DNA of 64,000 nucleotides from Chionoecetes opilio (GCA_016584305.1 JACEEZ010024186.1:38165-102164); one strand, 5' to 3'; shown: positions 33,032-45,646, counted from the first letter of the stretch. Notes: a model not told the origin generated them from the letters alone. Numbers and translations: made by a program.

Positions 33032-33039
33032 TCCTAGCA

Positions 33040-33999
33040 AGATCCCCCAAAAATGACTAACCTAGTGACATCAGATTGTGGTCTGTCCGACCGCCTGACA
33101 GTTGGTTGGATGGCGACCAAGCAGTGTTTTTTTTTAGATCAGCCAACTCATCCGGTTCAGACCGGATCGCATCGTATGTGTGGTGATCGTGAGGCCAGCC
33201 GTCAGTTTCACCACTGACAGCGTCACGAGAGGATTACCAAGATGAATTGTTTCTTTGAAGACTAGCACTTTTGGACAGAATTCATCCAATAAAATGCAAA
33301 GAGTAAATGGATAAATATAAGATAAATGCAGCTTATGAAGTATTGGTAGAGAAACTCAATGAGCGACAGTGAGGCTAATGTTGGAACAGTAAAAAAAAAA
33401 ATAATATGAAAATTATAAATTAAGTGTTCCGGAGAGAAATTAAGAAAATAACTGCCTCTATTATATCTGGTGCGAGCGCTGATGATGTTTACACTCCTTA
33501 GCTGTGGTATCAGCTCTCATCACAAGTAATTCCTCGTTGCAGAGAGCCATAATAAGAACCGCCCTCCACCGTTTCTATCACATACTGAACTGGTCTTGAG
33601 GTGCGGTCGGATCGTGAGTGGGTGGTAGGATATCCATCGGATCAGGTCTGTCGGATCAGGTCTCATGACCCATCGCACCGTGGATGGGGGCCCTTTAGGT
33701 TAGGCTGCTCAACCAACGGCCAGGTTAGGTTAGTGAACTAGCTGGGAGGTCCAGGCCCCCCCCCCCCCCGTTTTATGCCAGGTTACATAACCAATGTCTA
33801 TGTATTGTATTAAACTGCAGTTTTACTTTTACCGTTGAGATTTTTTGAGGAATAGGTAAGTAATTCCCGTAGACTTTATCGGTTATATATTTTTATGTAT
33901 TTCGGGCTTATGTCATCCCATAGTGTGTTTACCGGATACATCTTACGTCATCCACATCATATACTACCAGTACAAAACTAGTTGCCATTTTCCCCACCC
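33040..33999. other. No gene recognised
   Basis: It contains short GGATCAGGTCTGTC-type local duplications (33640-33665), short AGGTTAGGTTAG runs (33695-33735) and a C run at 33759. No coding signal. Confidence 0.45.
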
Positions 34000-36960
34000 A
34001 AAACCCTGGGGTCCAGGTCGTTCTCGGCCGTGAGTAATTTAGGCCGTGACGTCCAAACTGGCAAACGGCCGAATTGTCTCGCGGTCTAAATTGTATACGA
34101 CCTAAATAACCAAACTTCATCAAGATCACACTGCTGAAGCTTTGTTCATTGTTACATCATGGAATATAATATCTTGATTCTGGACTCAAGCCCCCTGCCC
34201 ACATTCTGGAGCCACGATGGCGCCAACAATGCAGGGAGTAGCGGCCTCCTCATTAGGGGTCTAGTCAAATTAAAATCTACAAAACTTAAAGCGTTATAAA
34301 CAAAACCATTCCAAGACTATGCAGGGTGGCCTTTTCAGCTTATGGGATCACTACATCAATACGGAAATGAAAACTTTACGACTTCTGGCTTCCTGCAGTC
34401 ACCTTGCAGCACCGTGTACAGAGTCCTGAATACAACAAAACATGCACCTGTTATACTGTTATGATGCACCTATTTCTGTAAGTAAACTACAATTCCATTA
34501 TTACCTAGATCAAGCATCCGAGTCTATACGTAGCTTTTAAATTTAGTCATTTAGTGATACATTATTTTACCTAAAGTTGCAGGATAATTTATCTGAAAAT
34601 ACAATTATTTTGGTGGCTCGGTACGACAATAAGGGCTTCAAAAGTTCACATCCCTGCACCGGTCCCTTCGGTTTAAACATCTCACGGCCAAAACGTCTGG
34701 TAACAGGAAGGTTCGACGGAATGCGTTTTCGACGACACCATCGAAACTTCCAACACAGTGCATCGTGGAACCTTTCAAGTCAGCGCCGTGGAACCCTCTC
34801 ATTCATTCCCTTCATAATATTTTAGATCTTTCATCATGTGCAATTTAACATATCGTTGATATAAATGAAATTTTGTTTGTAAATTTGATATTATAATTGT
34901 AAATTGAATATTTGTAAACAATATTTTACATTTGACAGTTACAAAGTCAATAAGAGTATAACAGAGTATACTATAGAGTCAGGATTCCCAGGTTTCCCCA
35001 CAAACTTAAGGTGCCGTTTTCTGTAGTCTAACTGTGAACATCAGAGGAGGGAACTGCTTTAGCCTGAGGATGAAGCCACACAAACAGTACTGTTGTTCAC
35101 TGTTTATTAGTCTTTATCGCTAATTGATTGCATTAAATACACTCAAACCTCGGGTTTCGAACATCTCCCTCTTTGTACAAATCGGTTCACGAACAGAATT
35201 TCAAACTCATAATTGCACCGGTTGCCGTACGATAACTCGGTTGCCGAACAAGCTACTCGGCAACTGTGTGCGTCAGTCACGCCGCGGCCCTCACTTAGTA
35301 AACATCCGCTACGAACTGTTATTTGATTTTGACTATTTTTCTTGTGTTGTGCATTATTTCGGTATTATTTTACACTTGGACCAAAATTCCCTACTGTAGA
35401 TAACACTAAAGTCGCCAGGAAAACTTTTTTTTTCTATTTACAGACGTGTGGTGGCGTTAATACTTACATTTCTACATCCATGATTTCAGGAAGGTTAGTT
35501 ACCTATCTGGAGAGTCTGTGTCATTTTGTGTCTTCTTCTGTGTCATATTATGGCTATAAATGAACAAATTACAAAAATATCGCCAGAGTGGCGACCACTA
35601 CTAAGGCCGTCGTTGCCCGAAAAATAAACGAGTAGCGAAATTTGAAACCGTATATACTTGCAGATACACAGCATAAAACAAAACTGAAACAGGGTAGATT
35701 ATACAGTCATGATATAAACTACTGTGTATCATCTTCAGTGGCACATACACTGCAGTAGTGATGCTATAATTTGTAATATTTGGCAGCTGGCGACATTATT
35801 GCAGCTGGCGACTAAAGTGTTATCTACGGTACACAATTGGGAGTCTGGTTTCTGTTTACCTTATTGGATTCTAGAAAACATTCTCCCTATGAGCTTCCGT
35901 CGCAAATCATTACTTTTGGAGATAATGACATGTTGTTCCTAGGGAGGCGAGAAACAAATGTTTATGATGGCCTCACTCTTCTTCCTCTTGTGACCTGCAT
36001 CGCCTCTGTTCTTTCCTTACCGCGGACACTTTTTTAATACAGATTTGGCTTTAGTTAGGAGGTAAAAGCGTGGAATTAGGTTAGGTTAGGTTAGTGAGTG
36101 AGTCAAAAGGGGGGGTTAGGTTAGTTTAATTTTCATATCTCCTATGCACTCCTTCCTATTGAAAACAGATTATATCTCCAAAATTAGTTATTTGCGACAG
36201 AAATTCATAGAGAGAATGCTTCTTAGAATTCATTAAGGTTAACAGAAACCATAGTCCCAATTGTGTAGGGAATTTCGGTCCTAGTGTAAAAATTTACCTT
36301 TATTTCTTCTATTTTTTATATTCCATAAGCCACCCTGGGGACATGGTGGCTTATGTCTTACTTGTGTATAGCTTTATTCTTTATGCAGATGGCATGTCAT
36401 AATATAATATTACATTGCATTGACAGGCATTTTTATGCATGAAATGCAGCTAAAAGGGTAAAAAAAGGTCTTTATTTTGGGGGACAGGAACAGATTAATC
36501 CATTTTATATTGTTTCTTATGGAAAAATGTGTTTCAGTTTTAGAACAACTTTAGGGAACGAATTATGTTCGAAAACCGAGGGCATGTCTGTACACTATTA
36601 ATGCTAGGCAAGCTAAGTTTGATGGGTGTTACCACGTTAGGGTGGGAAACAACAAAGCTGTAGGGGATCTAGGCTGTATAGGCTTGTCACTTTAATTTTG
36701 GTGGGCAATGATCTAGTAACCTTGTATTTTATATTAATCCTCTCAATGACAAATACCTTTAGGTTTTACTCTATGATAGACATATTGAAAGTTTCGACGG
36801 AGTTCCACGGTACCGTCGAAACCTCCATTTTCTACCCTTGAAAGGGCATTCCGTCGAAACTTCCTGTAATCAAAACGTCTTACGGCCTAAAGTTGTGACG
36901 GCCGAACTGGATCACGGCCGAAAAAAATACAGCCTAATAGACCCGAACTGAAACCCTGCG
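34000..36960. mobile_element. TIR-like element with CGGCCG-rich ends, carrying a nested element
   Basis: The left region 34000-34100 and the right region 36880-36960 share CGGCCGTGA, TTTAGGCCGT motifs in inverted orientation. A clearer inverted pair lies inside: AACAGGAAGGTTCGACGGAA at 34700 against ACAGGAAGTTTCGACGGAAT read inward from about 36870. The middle is taken up by the element at 35140-36590. Boundaries are approximate, no TSD was resolved and the superfamily is unknown. Confidence 0.5.
35140..36590. mobile_element. Pogo/Tigger-like TIR element, non-coding
   Basis: The left end CACTCAAACCTCGGGTTTCG, then AACAT, matches the right end read inward, CAGACATGCCCTCGGTTTTC, then GAACAT. 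TA flanks both sides (35138-35139, 36591-36592). The CCTCGGTTTTCGAACATAA-type terminus is familiar from Tigger/pogo elements. Inside are a copy of the dispersed repeat seen at 850-980 (35726-35830) and a short AGGTTAGGTTAGGTTAG run (36080), but no transposase. Confidence 0.7.
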
Positions 36961-37187
36961 TTCCCGACGGGTCCCCAGGTTTGTTGTGGAGGGGGGGGGG
37001 GGGGGGGGTAACTGCAAAATGAGGCATTTCCGACGCTTTATAATGTGACCATCAGTCTTGACACATCATAATACATGGGGAAAAAAAAAGAAAAAAAAAA
37101 GTATTTTTGACCTCATACTCAATTACTGGTTGAAACTACAAATTTACCATTATAGTGAGGTTAGATTAGTAATAATATTTGGGGTAT
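36961..37187. other. Homopolymer-rich spacer
   Basis: An 18-20 bp G run at about 36989 and poly-A near 37079-37100. CTCATACTCAATTACTGGTTGAAA recalls 30340-30365, so it is repeat-derived. No gene. Confidence 0.5.
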
Positions 37188-38930
37188 TCTTCTAGTGTTT
37201 GCCCATACTCCCCCCTCTCCCCCAAAACAGGCTTGGGGACCTGGGGGAATGTGGGATATTTGGCTGGGGTACAAAATATGCATCGCAACCACATAGATTT
37301 TGAGTTACGGGTGTTGTAAAAATGGTCAAAATTCCCTAGATCTAGGGAAAATGGATTTAATTTTTTCTAAGTCCAGAGACGTGTGAACCTGACGATCCTC
37401 ACGAACAGAATGATCAGTGTCGAGCCCCCAACCCCTCCCACTTAAGGGTAAGGTAAAATTTTGCTATGTTACTGGGGGATCAAGGGGGGCGGAGCTCCCC
37501 ATTAGGTTAGGTTAGGTTAGGTTATCGGGTGATTATTGCTAGGAGGTTAGATAAGATTCGTGGGGGGTCGACGGGGGCTGAGGTTAGGTTAGGTTAGATT
37601 ACTGGGAGGTCGAGAGGAACGGAGTCCCCCCGCTAGGAGGTTAGGTTAAATTTTCCTAGATCTAGGACAATTACTCTAGATCTAGGGAATTTTGGCTCTC
37701 TTACATAACTCCAAAAATACGTGTTGCCGACCCTTCTTTGCTCCCCACCCGAAAACCCCGCATTCCCACAGGTCCCCAAGCTTTTTTTGGGAAAGGGGAA
37801 AAGTATGGGCTAACACTAGAAAATGACCATATTAGGGGGGATCCAGAGGAGGGTAAAACTCTAGAGTCCTTTCCTGCCTTTATTACTGTTTTTTTCCCTC
37901 CAGACCTTCACAGGTTCCTTCAGATACCTCTAAAACGTAATTATAAAATGGGGGAGAGATGCCCCCTTCCCTCTACGTACCCCCAACAAACCAAGGTAAA
38001 ATTCTAGTGTTTGCCCATACTCTCCCACTTCCCCCAAACAAGTTTGGGGACCTGTGGGATTGCATGGTTTTCGGGTGGGGAACAAATTATGCGTCAGAAA
38101 CACGTAATTTAAGAGTTGTGTAGGGGGGTAAAATTCCCAAGATCTAGGGTAATTTCCTTATATCTAGAGAAATTGCCTAACCAAAATGAACCTAACCTAG
38201 CAGGGGGCTTGACGGAAAATCTTAAGAACAAGGGCTCCACGCTAAGCTGACTCAAATGTTGGCTCTATGTATTATACTTACTGTCCTTAACACATCTGTT
38301 TATATTTTAATGAGTGCCGATCCTTACTTTGCCTACATGGCCGATATTAAATTTCAGGTTCTTGAGAAAAACTAAGTCCAGGGATTTTTTTCGGGGGCCA
38401 TATTTCCCTTATGTGTGTGCTGTTTTAGGGTGGGGGAGCGCACATATAAGGGAAATATGGCCCCGATAAAGGCTATGAACTAGGGATATTTCCCTAGTTT
38501 AGGGATTTTTTGTGGGGGACCATATTTCCCATACGTGTGTGCTCCCCCACCCAAAAAAAACGGTTTCCCACCATGTCCCCAACCTTGTTGGCTATAAGAA
38601 GAAGATAGGTGGTGGAGCCTTTGTTCTTCAGATTTACCAGCAAATCTAACCTAACCTCCTAGCGAGGGGGGTTGGAGGGGGGGGTCTCGACACTTCGGTC
38701 ATCATTCTGTGAGGATCGTCAGGTTCACACGTCTCTGGACTCAAAAGAAATCCAATGAATTATCCCTAGTTATAGATCTAGGGAATTTTTTCAACACCGC
38801 TAACTCAAAAACTATGTGGTTGCAACGCATATTTTGTAGCCCAGCCAAATATCCCGCATTCCCCCAGGTCCCCAAGCTTGTTTTGTGGGCGAGCGGAAGT
38901 GTGGGCAAACACTAGAATATTACCAATAAC
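37188..38930. mobile_element. Long-TIR element (~240-bp arms) with AGATCTAGGG motifs
   Basis: The left arm 37188-37425 (TTCTAGTGTTTGCCCATACT ... GACGTGTGAACCTGACGATC) is the inverse of 38700-38930 over about 230 bp. An inner, second inverted pair carries the same GTGTTTGCCCATACT block (37690-37825, 38005-38140). CCTAGATCTAGGG palindromes and TTAGG runs (37503, 37585) recur. The stretch 38225-38370 is the empty counterpart of the gypsy insertion site. More copies of the family lie at 60490-62150. No transposase was seen. Confidence 0.78.
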
Positions 38931-39104
38931 ACTACCACCGCCAACCCCATGTCAGGGCTTGGGGACACACGCTGCTGGGATAATGTCTGGCTGGCTGTGG
39001 CAATGTCTCGCTGCCCGATGTCAACACTCCTCATGTCACTCATTATCCCCGGACTCTACGTAGCTTTACTACTGTGGCTTTCATACACAATGATACACGC
39101 GTAC

Positions 39105-39605
39105 TTATAGCGTATTTTCGCGACCGCTCTGGCCCGGTCTGGACTGGGCTAGTCCCGGGCGGTCACTGTTTTTGCGAGGCAGTCTAGAACGGTTCAGCCC
39201 AGTCCAGGCTGGTCCGGCCCACATACCAGGACCACCTTGGACCAGTGTGGGGAGAACTGGCGCATGCGCACTACAGTCAGCGGGGAAGGCGACCAGGAGC
39301 TTCTCGTGGTGCTGATAAGACATGAAACACCATGATGGCCGACCATAAGACTAAAGTATCACAGGCGTGGTAGTTGTAAAGTCTTCAGCACAGGTTAAAA
39401 GGCGGACGACAAAAAGGATATTGACAAGATGGACGCCTGCCGCCTCCACAGTTCAGTTCAGTACCGCCCACTCGATCCCCCAGCCAATAGGAACGACGAA
39501 TGGGACGGGGCCAGTCTCGATGTATTTTCGCGACCATCAGTCCACCCTGACCCGGTCCGGACTGGACTGAACCAGGGCGGTGAACGTCACGAAAATGCGC
39601 TATTA
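39105..39605. mobile_element. MITE with TTATAGCG-ATTTTCG ends
   Basis: TTATAGCGTATTTTCG at the left is mirrored by CGAAAATGCGCTATTA at the right. Internal CTGGACTGGGCT-like motifs are partly inverted as well. It is about 500 bp. A fragment of the same family lies at 8139-8290 inside the hAT. Overlapping 60-84 codon frames have no motif. Confidence 0.78.
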
Positions 39606-39688
39606 CTCTTGATGTTTGTCCTCTAGCATCGATGGTCACCGTGATGAGGAAGAAATGGATGGAATAAAGGCACGTACTAAAAAATAGG

Positions 39689-40805
39689 CCAGTTGCAAGA
39701 AGGTCTCGTCGTGTGCCCTATAGGGTCCCGGCGTGGAAATGCCCGACTGCACAAGTTCAAGAACAGCGTCATTTCACCCCCATCGTGTGCCCCATCGGGA
39801 AAAAATCGTCGGGCGGTAACCCCCTACCGATGAGATGATCGATGAGCACCATATATAATCAAATACTTCCATTGAACATCAATACTCAACATATTCAATA
39901 TGTGACACATTTCTGAGGAAGAATCAACGCGGTTACTAAGCCGAAAAGGCAGCTAATTCATCATTTTCAGTTGCCGGGCACCCAAGATAAGCGGTGGATG
40001 TCCGCGCCACCTATTGACAGCGGCTGGTGATATGGGGCGGGTGGGCGGGCGGGCGGAGTACATCCACACCTCATAACAATACGTTGTCATCCACCTTACC
40101 TGTGTCTAACTGAAGAAGACTGATCAACTACCACGCCTGTGAACGCATCATAGGACATCACCGATTCACCAGGGCTCATATGGTTCCTCAACGGATCATT
40201 GCAGCCCTAACCAACGCCTATACCCGCTCGGTATTCCCGCTGGGATATTAGTGAACAGACTTTAACTATGATTGAATGTATGTGTTACTTTTATGCAGTT
40301 ACCATTTCGAAATGATAATAAGTAATATGGCTAAATATTACTGACTAGAATCATCTACAAACGCAAATATATTGTAATCATGAGAGAGAGAGAGGAGAGA
40401 GAGGAGAGAGAGAGAGAGAGAGAGAGAGGAGGAGGAGGAGGAGAGGTGAAACACAGCGTGGCGTTGTCATGGTAACTCAAATGACCAGCCTCAGAACTTG
40501 TGAAATCTTTTCGTACCGCCTCTTTCTATTGAAAACAGCATTGCTAATACAAGTATTAGTATATTTTAATGTTATAGAAAACAATAATTCATGATAGAAA
40601 TGACTGGAATGAATTTCTTTATAGTAGTAAATATTATCATTCTATTTAACGCACGGGTTGGTACACCTCGCTCCCGACGTCGGGACATCATGCCGATGGG
40701 GGCAAAATCAGCCGTTCATGAAACTCATCAATGAAGTATCACGACAGTCGGGCGCCCCACTCACTATCGTTTACTCGATGGAAAACGTCCATTTCTTGCA
40801 ACTGG
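39689..40805. mobile_element. TIR element, CCAGTTGCAAGAA ends
   Basis: CCAGTTGCAAGAA at the left matches TTCTTGCAACTGG at the right exactly. GTCGGGCGGTAACCCC (left) and CAGTCGGGCGCCCC (right) are shared subterminal motifs. Fragments recur at 56576-56745 / 57840-57960 and at 62810-62930. It includes a (GA)n tract at 40381-40445. No transposase; superfamily uncertain. Confidence 0.72.
40381..40445. repeat. (GA)n microsatellite
   Basis: GA dinucleotides grading into GGA repeats, inside the TIR element. Confidence 0.95.
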
Positions 40806-41014
40806 GCCTAACAAGGCTGGTCTTCTTCTTCTTCTTGTGACCTTTTTTGCTTATTATCGCTGTGTAGGTCCTCTGTCAAGCTCGAGGTCGAACTTAACAT
40901 ACATCTTCCTTCTTGCCTCTCTGCGTGCCTTTCTTTCTCTGCCACCTGTGGGGAGAGAAGGGCACAACAGGGCAGTATATACATAGATATAAGTCCCTCC
41001 TATCACCTACCCTC

Positions 41015-41455
41015 CTAGACATCTTCTACATTCCCACGCAATCTTTCCTCCCAAGCCTTCTTCAAAAACACCTTAGTTATCTCTACAATTTGCTTTCTCT
41101 CTTCCTTACTGCCATACAGTCCTAGCACAGTAAGGATTCCCCCATCCACCTCGTGCATCCTTCTCTCCCATTCTCCTTCCCCTATCACTCCTACTATGGA
41201 TTGTACCAGCCTCCTCCTCTCCTGCTCATACCTACCACACTCTATTATTAGGTGTTCTGTAGTTTCTCTTACTGCTCCTCTACAAAAGCTACAGGCCTGG
41301 TCTTGTCCATCTCTACTCCTCGCCTTCACCTCTAGCGTTCCTGTTCTTGCCTTCACCAGCAGCCTGCTTCCCCAATCACCTACATGCCAGTGAAGTGCCT
41401 CAGGCTTGATTTTGATGATCTTGATCTTGATCTTGATCAGGGAGTCACCCAGCAA
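41015..41455 (-). pseudogene. LINE ORF2 C-terminal fragment, copy 1
   Basis: The minus-strand frame includes GSRLLVKARTGTLEVKARSR and CSFCRGAVRETTEHLIIEC. The latter is C-X2-C-X9-H-X4-C, the terminal zinc motif common in non-LTR retrotransposon ORF2 (Jockey/I/R1-like). It is followed by CGRYEQERRRL. Reverse transcriptase and endonuclease domains are not present here. A GATCAA repeat near 41420 lies at its start. Fragment only. Confidence 0.75.
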
Positions 41456-41629
41456 ATGCTGTCAGTGAAGCCTTGGGTCCGGCGTTCTCCCACACACGTA
41501 ATCTGTTGGGAGAGAAGCAAAAGGGGGAAGCAAAACTAGGGATTTCTTTTTCCCCTCCTTCCTCTCTCTGCATCACACCCATACGGGGTCCCCCATCACT
41601 GAGGGGTCCCCTGCCTCTCATGCTCTCTC
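41456..41629. other. Spacer between two LINE ends
   Basis: CT-rich sequence including CCCCATCACTGAGGGGTCCC, likely LINE 3' UTR of the downstream copy. No separate gene. Confidence 0.4.
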
Positions 41630-41945
41630 CTACGTGCTCTCCAAAGAGTTCTCCAAGAATTCTTTTACACTCTCAATCACACGACTGTCACTCCTCCCCT
41701 CAGCACACAACCCCAGCAGGTACTCCATCTCCACTCTCCTGTCTCTCATCTCTCGCCATTCTTCCACTCCGACCTCTCCTACCACTACCTCCAACATCTT
41801 TGTTCTAGCATACTCATACCGTTCACATTCCAGCATCAAGTGCTCCACGGTTTCATCCACTCCTGTCACACACATCACACACACCTTGCTGCCATCATTC
41901 TTCCATCTGTACATACGACTATTTACCTCCAGCGACTTTGTCCTG
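41630..41945 (-). pseudogene. LINE ORF2 C-terminal fragment, copy 2 (3' part of a split ORF)
   Basis: The minus-strand frame reads RTKSLEVNSRMYRW, then CVMCVTGVDETVEHLMLEC, the same C-X2-C-X9-H-X4-C motif as copy 1. At its upstream edge it meets the GGGCCC end of the large TIR structure. The missing upstream codons appear on the other side of that structure (52863 on). Confidence 0.75.
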
Positions 41946-42139
41946 GGCCCATACTTATAAAGATTTAGGATTCGTCTTAGACTCGCTCGAGTCTTAAATA
42001 TGGCGGCCGGCGTCCTAAATCATTTCGAGCGCATCCTAAATCGCTAAGACTCGTCCTAATTTCGAGGTTTGGCTAGGACAGGGTGTGAGGTGTCCTAGCG
42101 AGCAGGGCGGCGGCTAAGACTCGTCCTAAGGACGTAAAC

Positions 42140-43334
42140 ATGGAGTGCTCCACCCACTCCTGAGAACTTTTCGTGATAGGATAGATGTACTACTGGACGA
42201 ACTTGTTGATACATAACTAATCAAGCGATACCGCTTGGACCGAGAAGGGATTATATATGTGACAGACTAGTGGGAGATGTAATATAAAGCAACACTAAAA
42301 AATACGGCCATCAGTGCATGACAAGTCACGAGTGTGTATTATTCACTCTTTGAGGTAGTCATGTTCCTCCTGCCTTGATATCATGTATCGTGATACAGAT
42401 TGAAGTGCATCCTCACCAAACTGTTGATGAAGAATGGTATCATGTTGAGAATAAAAGCGATTTAGAGTAGGCTCACTATAAATAAAATTTTAAAAATTGA
42501 ATAAGTCGTGATTTATTAAGCCATGGAACAATATCCATATAACTCTATTTCTCTTCCCACTGCCGTAGTCTTGATAATTTTCTTATTTGTTCTTGATATC
42601 ATCTGTTAATATACCAAACCCCACCTCTAACCTAACTTAACAGTTTTTGGTTGAAAGAACTAGATTCTAGGTAGTATATGTATCAGCATTATTATTCAAT
42701 TGCGCCATGGGAAGGAAATTGGGTTTAAAAGACCCAGAATGAAGAAATCTACACTATGAAACAGGTTAGAATTGTCAGGCTCGAGGATGACCTAAACCAA
42801 ACGGTAAATATTCCGCAGGAGTTGGCGGTGTGTTGGCGGGTGGCCAACCACCCGGACAATCGCGCACCATCAAATTTTTTTTTTTTAACCTAAATAACTC
42901 AACATAACCTAATCCAAATCTACCCTAAGCTTAACATAACCTAAACCAAACCTTAACATAACCTAAATCTAACCTAACCTAACTCAGCAATTTGGTAATA
43001 ATGGACGATGACTTTGCGGTCGTTTTCAGACACCGACTATTTTTTCCTGGTCTTCAATAGGTGCATTTTCTAATGGAGATAGTTTAATTTTGCGCAAGCC
43101 CAAAGTTAAAAAAAAAAAAAATCACCGAATTTTATGGTACCGTTTCCATTAAAACACTGTATCTCCATCAGAAAAAGCACTTAAAACCTGGCCGGGAGAA
43201 ATTAGTCAGGGTCTTATAGGTTTTAATGAAACCTAACCTAACCTTTTAGGTTTTAATGAAACCCAAACTAACCTGGAAAATCTTAAAAATCAAGGTCTCC
43301 ACGCTAAGCTGACACAAATGTTGGCTCTACGTAT
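42140..43334. other. Composite non-coding repeats
   Basis: Contains the inverted relative (42595-42730) of 22385-22520, a degenerate CCTAA run (42890-42990), a copy of the GGAGATAGTTTAATTTTGCG module (43075) and, at 43270-43334, the left flank of the gypsy insertion site. No gene. Confidence 0.6.
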
Positions 43335-44085
43335 TGTTACGAACGCGCCACAACTCGAGCTCAGGTTGAGATTGAGAGATGTGAGGGGGCTGTTGTGGCC
43401 AGAAGAGGAGGAGACCGCGTGGAACAAAACGGAGGCGAGGCATACCACTGGGAAAGGATCTCCGGCAGGAAACCACCCGAAGGATACGACGCGTCCACCA
43501 GGAAACAGGGTTACGGTAGGGCTAGTGGTGGTTCACAGGCAAGAAGGGTGGAGGAATAGTCCCCTGAGCTTGGGTGAAATAGGTAGCAGTGACCGTGGGT
43601 TTGGCGAATGGCGGGCGCGCGTGGGGTGGATGCCATGAGGGTATAACCAGTGTCTCCTTGTCCCCACCATCCGGTGGCATAGTGTGTTGAGTGTGGTGAC
43701 TGGTATGTTATAAGGTGCATAACAGTGACTGTAGTTGCAGTGGAGGGAACATTTGGGGCTGCGACGGTCGGCAAGTGATCGGGCCTATGAGGAGGGGCTG
43801 TTGTGTCTCACGGTGGGCGTGAGGTTGTTTCTGTAGTGTTTACCTATTACAATTATAGTCTGGAAAGGATACGAGTGTGTTATTCCGCATGTGCCTGTCT
43901 ATGTGTGTGCCGTGGTGGTGATGTGCCCGTGTGAGGAGCCCGTGCTCAAGGCCTTAGGGGATTCATTGCGTCTGGTCCCGATTAGACACATAACCGGACT
44001 GAGCCGATCATTCCCACGCGTCTGAAGCCAGCCCAGCAAGAGAGGCAAGTCCGTTGGGCGGCTGTGGGAGGGCGGGTTCGCAACA
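43335..44085 (+). repeat. 5' LTR
   Basis: The LTR starts TGTTACGAACGCGCC and ends GGTTCGCAACA, obeying the TG...CA rule. It matches the 3' LTR closely over the first ~570 bp apart from an AGAGGA-type length change near 43405. Apparent divergence is concentrated in the last ~200 bp of the 3' copy. Confidence 0.95.
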
Positions 44086-44086
44086 C

Positions 44087-44106
44087 TGGTGTTCAGAAGT
44101 GGGATG
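44087..44106 (+). promoter_or_regulatory. Primer-binding site (tRNA-Leu-like)
   Basis: TGGTGTTCAGAAGTGGGATG begins two bases after the 5' LTR. From memory, the complement of a tRNA-Leu 3' end reads TGGTGTCAGAAGTGGGAT, so this fits with one extra T. The extra T may be a sequence error. Confidence 0.6.
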
Positions 44107-44203
44107 TTGTTGTGTGCTCTGGTCGGCGCCGTAGAGTGAGGGCCAAAGAGGTACGGGCACGGGTCTAGAAGTACGGCAGGCGCGTTAAGGGATACGGCAC
44201 ACC

Positions 44204-45646
44204 ATGCAGGACGGAAGTGGTGAACAGCCAACTCTGGCTGACATCTTGCGGGTATTACGAATACAGGCGTGTGCCATTACCAGACAAACAGAAGCTGTTG
44301 ACAGTTTTAACACGCAGATGGGTCAAAGGCTCGACGCCCAGGGAAAGCAGATAAATAAAGGTCTGGGACGAGCATTGCGAGAGCGTCAGCGCGTAGAAAA
44401 GGACACTAAAGAGTACACTGATAACCAGCTTGAGCGGGTGAAAAGTGAGGTAAAGGAGGAAATGGGGCAGCTGGCCATTGACTTGAAAACCCACATCAGT
44501 AAGACACTGGGGCGGGGCGTGGGTGGTTATCAGAGTATGGGTGAAGCTGCTACAGGACTGGTGAAGGAGGAACCGTGTAGTGCCAGCGAATGGGTTAGTT
44601 CAGACAGTGGGGGGGAGCAAGTGTTGGGTGCCCAAAGCTACGGCGTGCTCCGTCAAGGGCCGTCTGCCCGTGCGACACCGAGAAGTGCTGCTCCCACGCC
44701 TCCTTCAACACCATCCCCGCCAAGTTCTCCATCCCATAAGGCACAAGGATCCCGACGTCGTTGTCGTCGTGGTGAGGGTGCCCGAAAGCGTCCCCAGGAA
44801 TTTGACGGTACTGTGTCCTGGGAGGCTTACCGGGCACAGTTTGAGCTGTTGGCCAAGGCCTGGGGCTGGAGCCGCTATGAGAGGGCGGTGCAGCTTGTGG
44901 GGGCGTTGAAGGGTTCAGCGCTGGAGGTGTTGAACCAGTTGCCGGCCGGGAAGCAGACCTCCTACAGTAGCGTCTTGGCGGTGCTAGAGAGGCGGTACGG
45001 ACACCAGCACCAGTCAGAGGTGTTTCGGGCCAGGTTCAGGGCCAGACTAAGGAATCCTGGAGAGTCGTTGCCGCATTTGGCGCAGGACTTGGAGCAGCTA
45101 GTACGTCGGGCGTACCCGGGGGCAAGCGAGGACATGATCACTCTCCTCCTCCGGGACCAATTTGTGGACGCGGTGAACCATCCCCAAATAAAGATATACA
45201 TTCAACAGGCACACGTGGAGGACCTACAGCAAGCCCTGGCCCGAGGATTGGAAATGGAGTCCTTTTTGAGGACTAGTCAGGAGGTAGAAGGCCCGACACA
45301 CAGGCCGAGAACCATGTTTAGGGCCAGGAAGGGGCACGTCCAGTCGCCCCCAGCTAGCCCTATATCGTCCCCAGGAGTTTTCCCCGGCAACTGTTTCCGC
45401 TGTGGGCAGAAAGGTCACTGGAAGAAGGAATGCCCTCGGCAGAGGCGCCAAAGCGTCTCACCTAGAGGGGGTAACAGCGGCCGGTACCAGTACAAGCCGT
45501 GCTGCTGGGATTGTGGGCAGGCTCACCGCACTAGCGAGTGCCCACAAAACGGGTACTCTGCCAGCGGGACGGCCGCGGGAAACTCTGTCTGGCTGGGAGC
45601 TGGGGCCCAACCCCAGCCAATCAACCAGAGGCCCCACTCCAAGTAA
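44204..45646 (+). CDS. gag: Gypsy gag polyprotein
   Basis: The 480-codon frame packages element RNA into virus-like particles in the cytoplasm. Residues about 25-105 look coiled-coil (charged heptads, [20 protein letters not shown]). A Ser/Pro-rich linker follows (about 150-185). A Retrotrans_gag-type domain covers about 200-345 ([40 protein letters not shown]). Two CCHC-type knuckles end the protein: [14 protein letters not shown] (45392-45433, canonical C-X2-C-X4-H-X4-C) and [13 protein letters not shown] (about 45503-45541, one residue short between Cys and His). The 3' end overlaps pol in the -1 frame, the usual arrangement for ribosomal frameshifting. Confidence 0.93.
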   Translation: MQDGSGEQPTLADILRVLRIQACAITRQTEAVDSFNTQMGQRLDAQGKQINKGLGRALRERQRVEKDTKEYTDNQLERVKSEVKEEMGQLAIDLKTHISKTLGRGVGGYQSMGEAATGLVKEEPCSASEWVSSDSGGEQVLGAQSYGVLRQGPSARATPRSAAPTPPSTPSPPSSPSHKAQGSRRRCRRGEGARKRPQEFDGTVSWEAYRAQFELLAKAWGWSRYERAVQLVGALKGSALEVLNQLPAGKQTSYSSVLAVLERRYGHQHQSEVFRARFRARLRNPGESLPHLAQDLEQLVRRAYPGASEDMITLLLRDQFVDAVNHPQIKIYIQQAHVEDLQQALARGLEMESFLRTSQEVEGPTHRPRTMFRARKGHVQSPPASPISSPGVFPGNCFRCGQKGHWKKECPRQRRQSVSPRGGNSGRYQYKPCCWDCGQAHRTSECPQNGYSASGTAAGNSVWLGAGAQPQPINQRPHSK

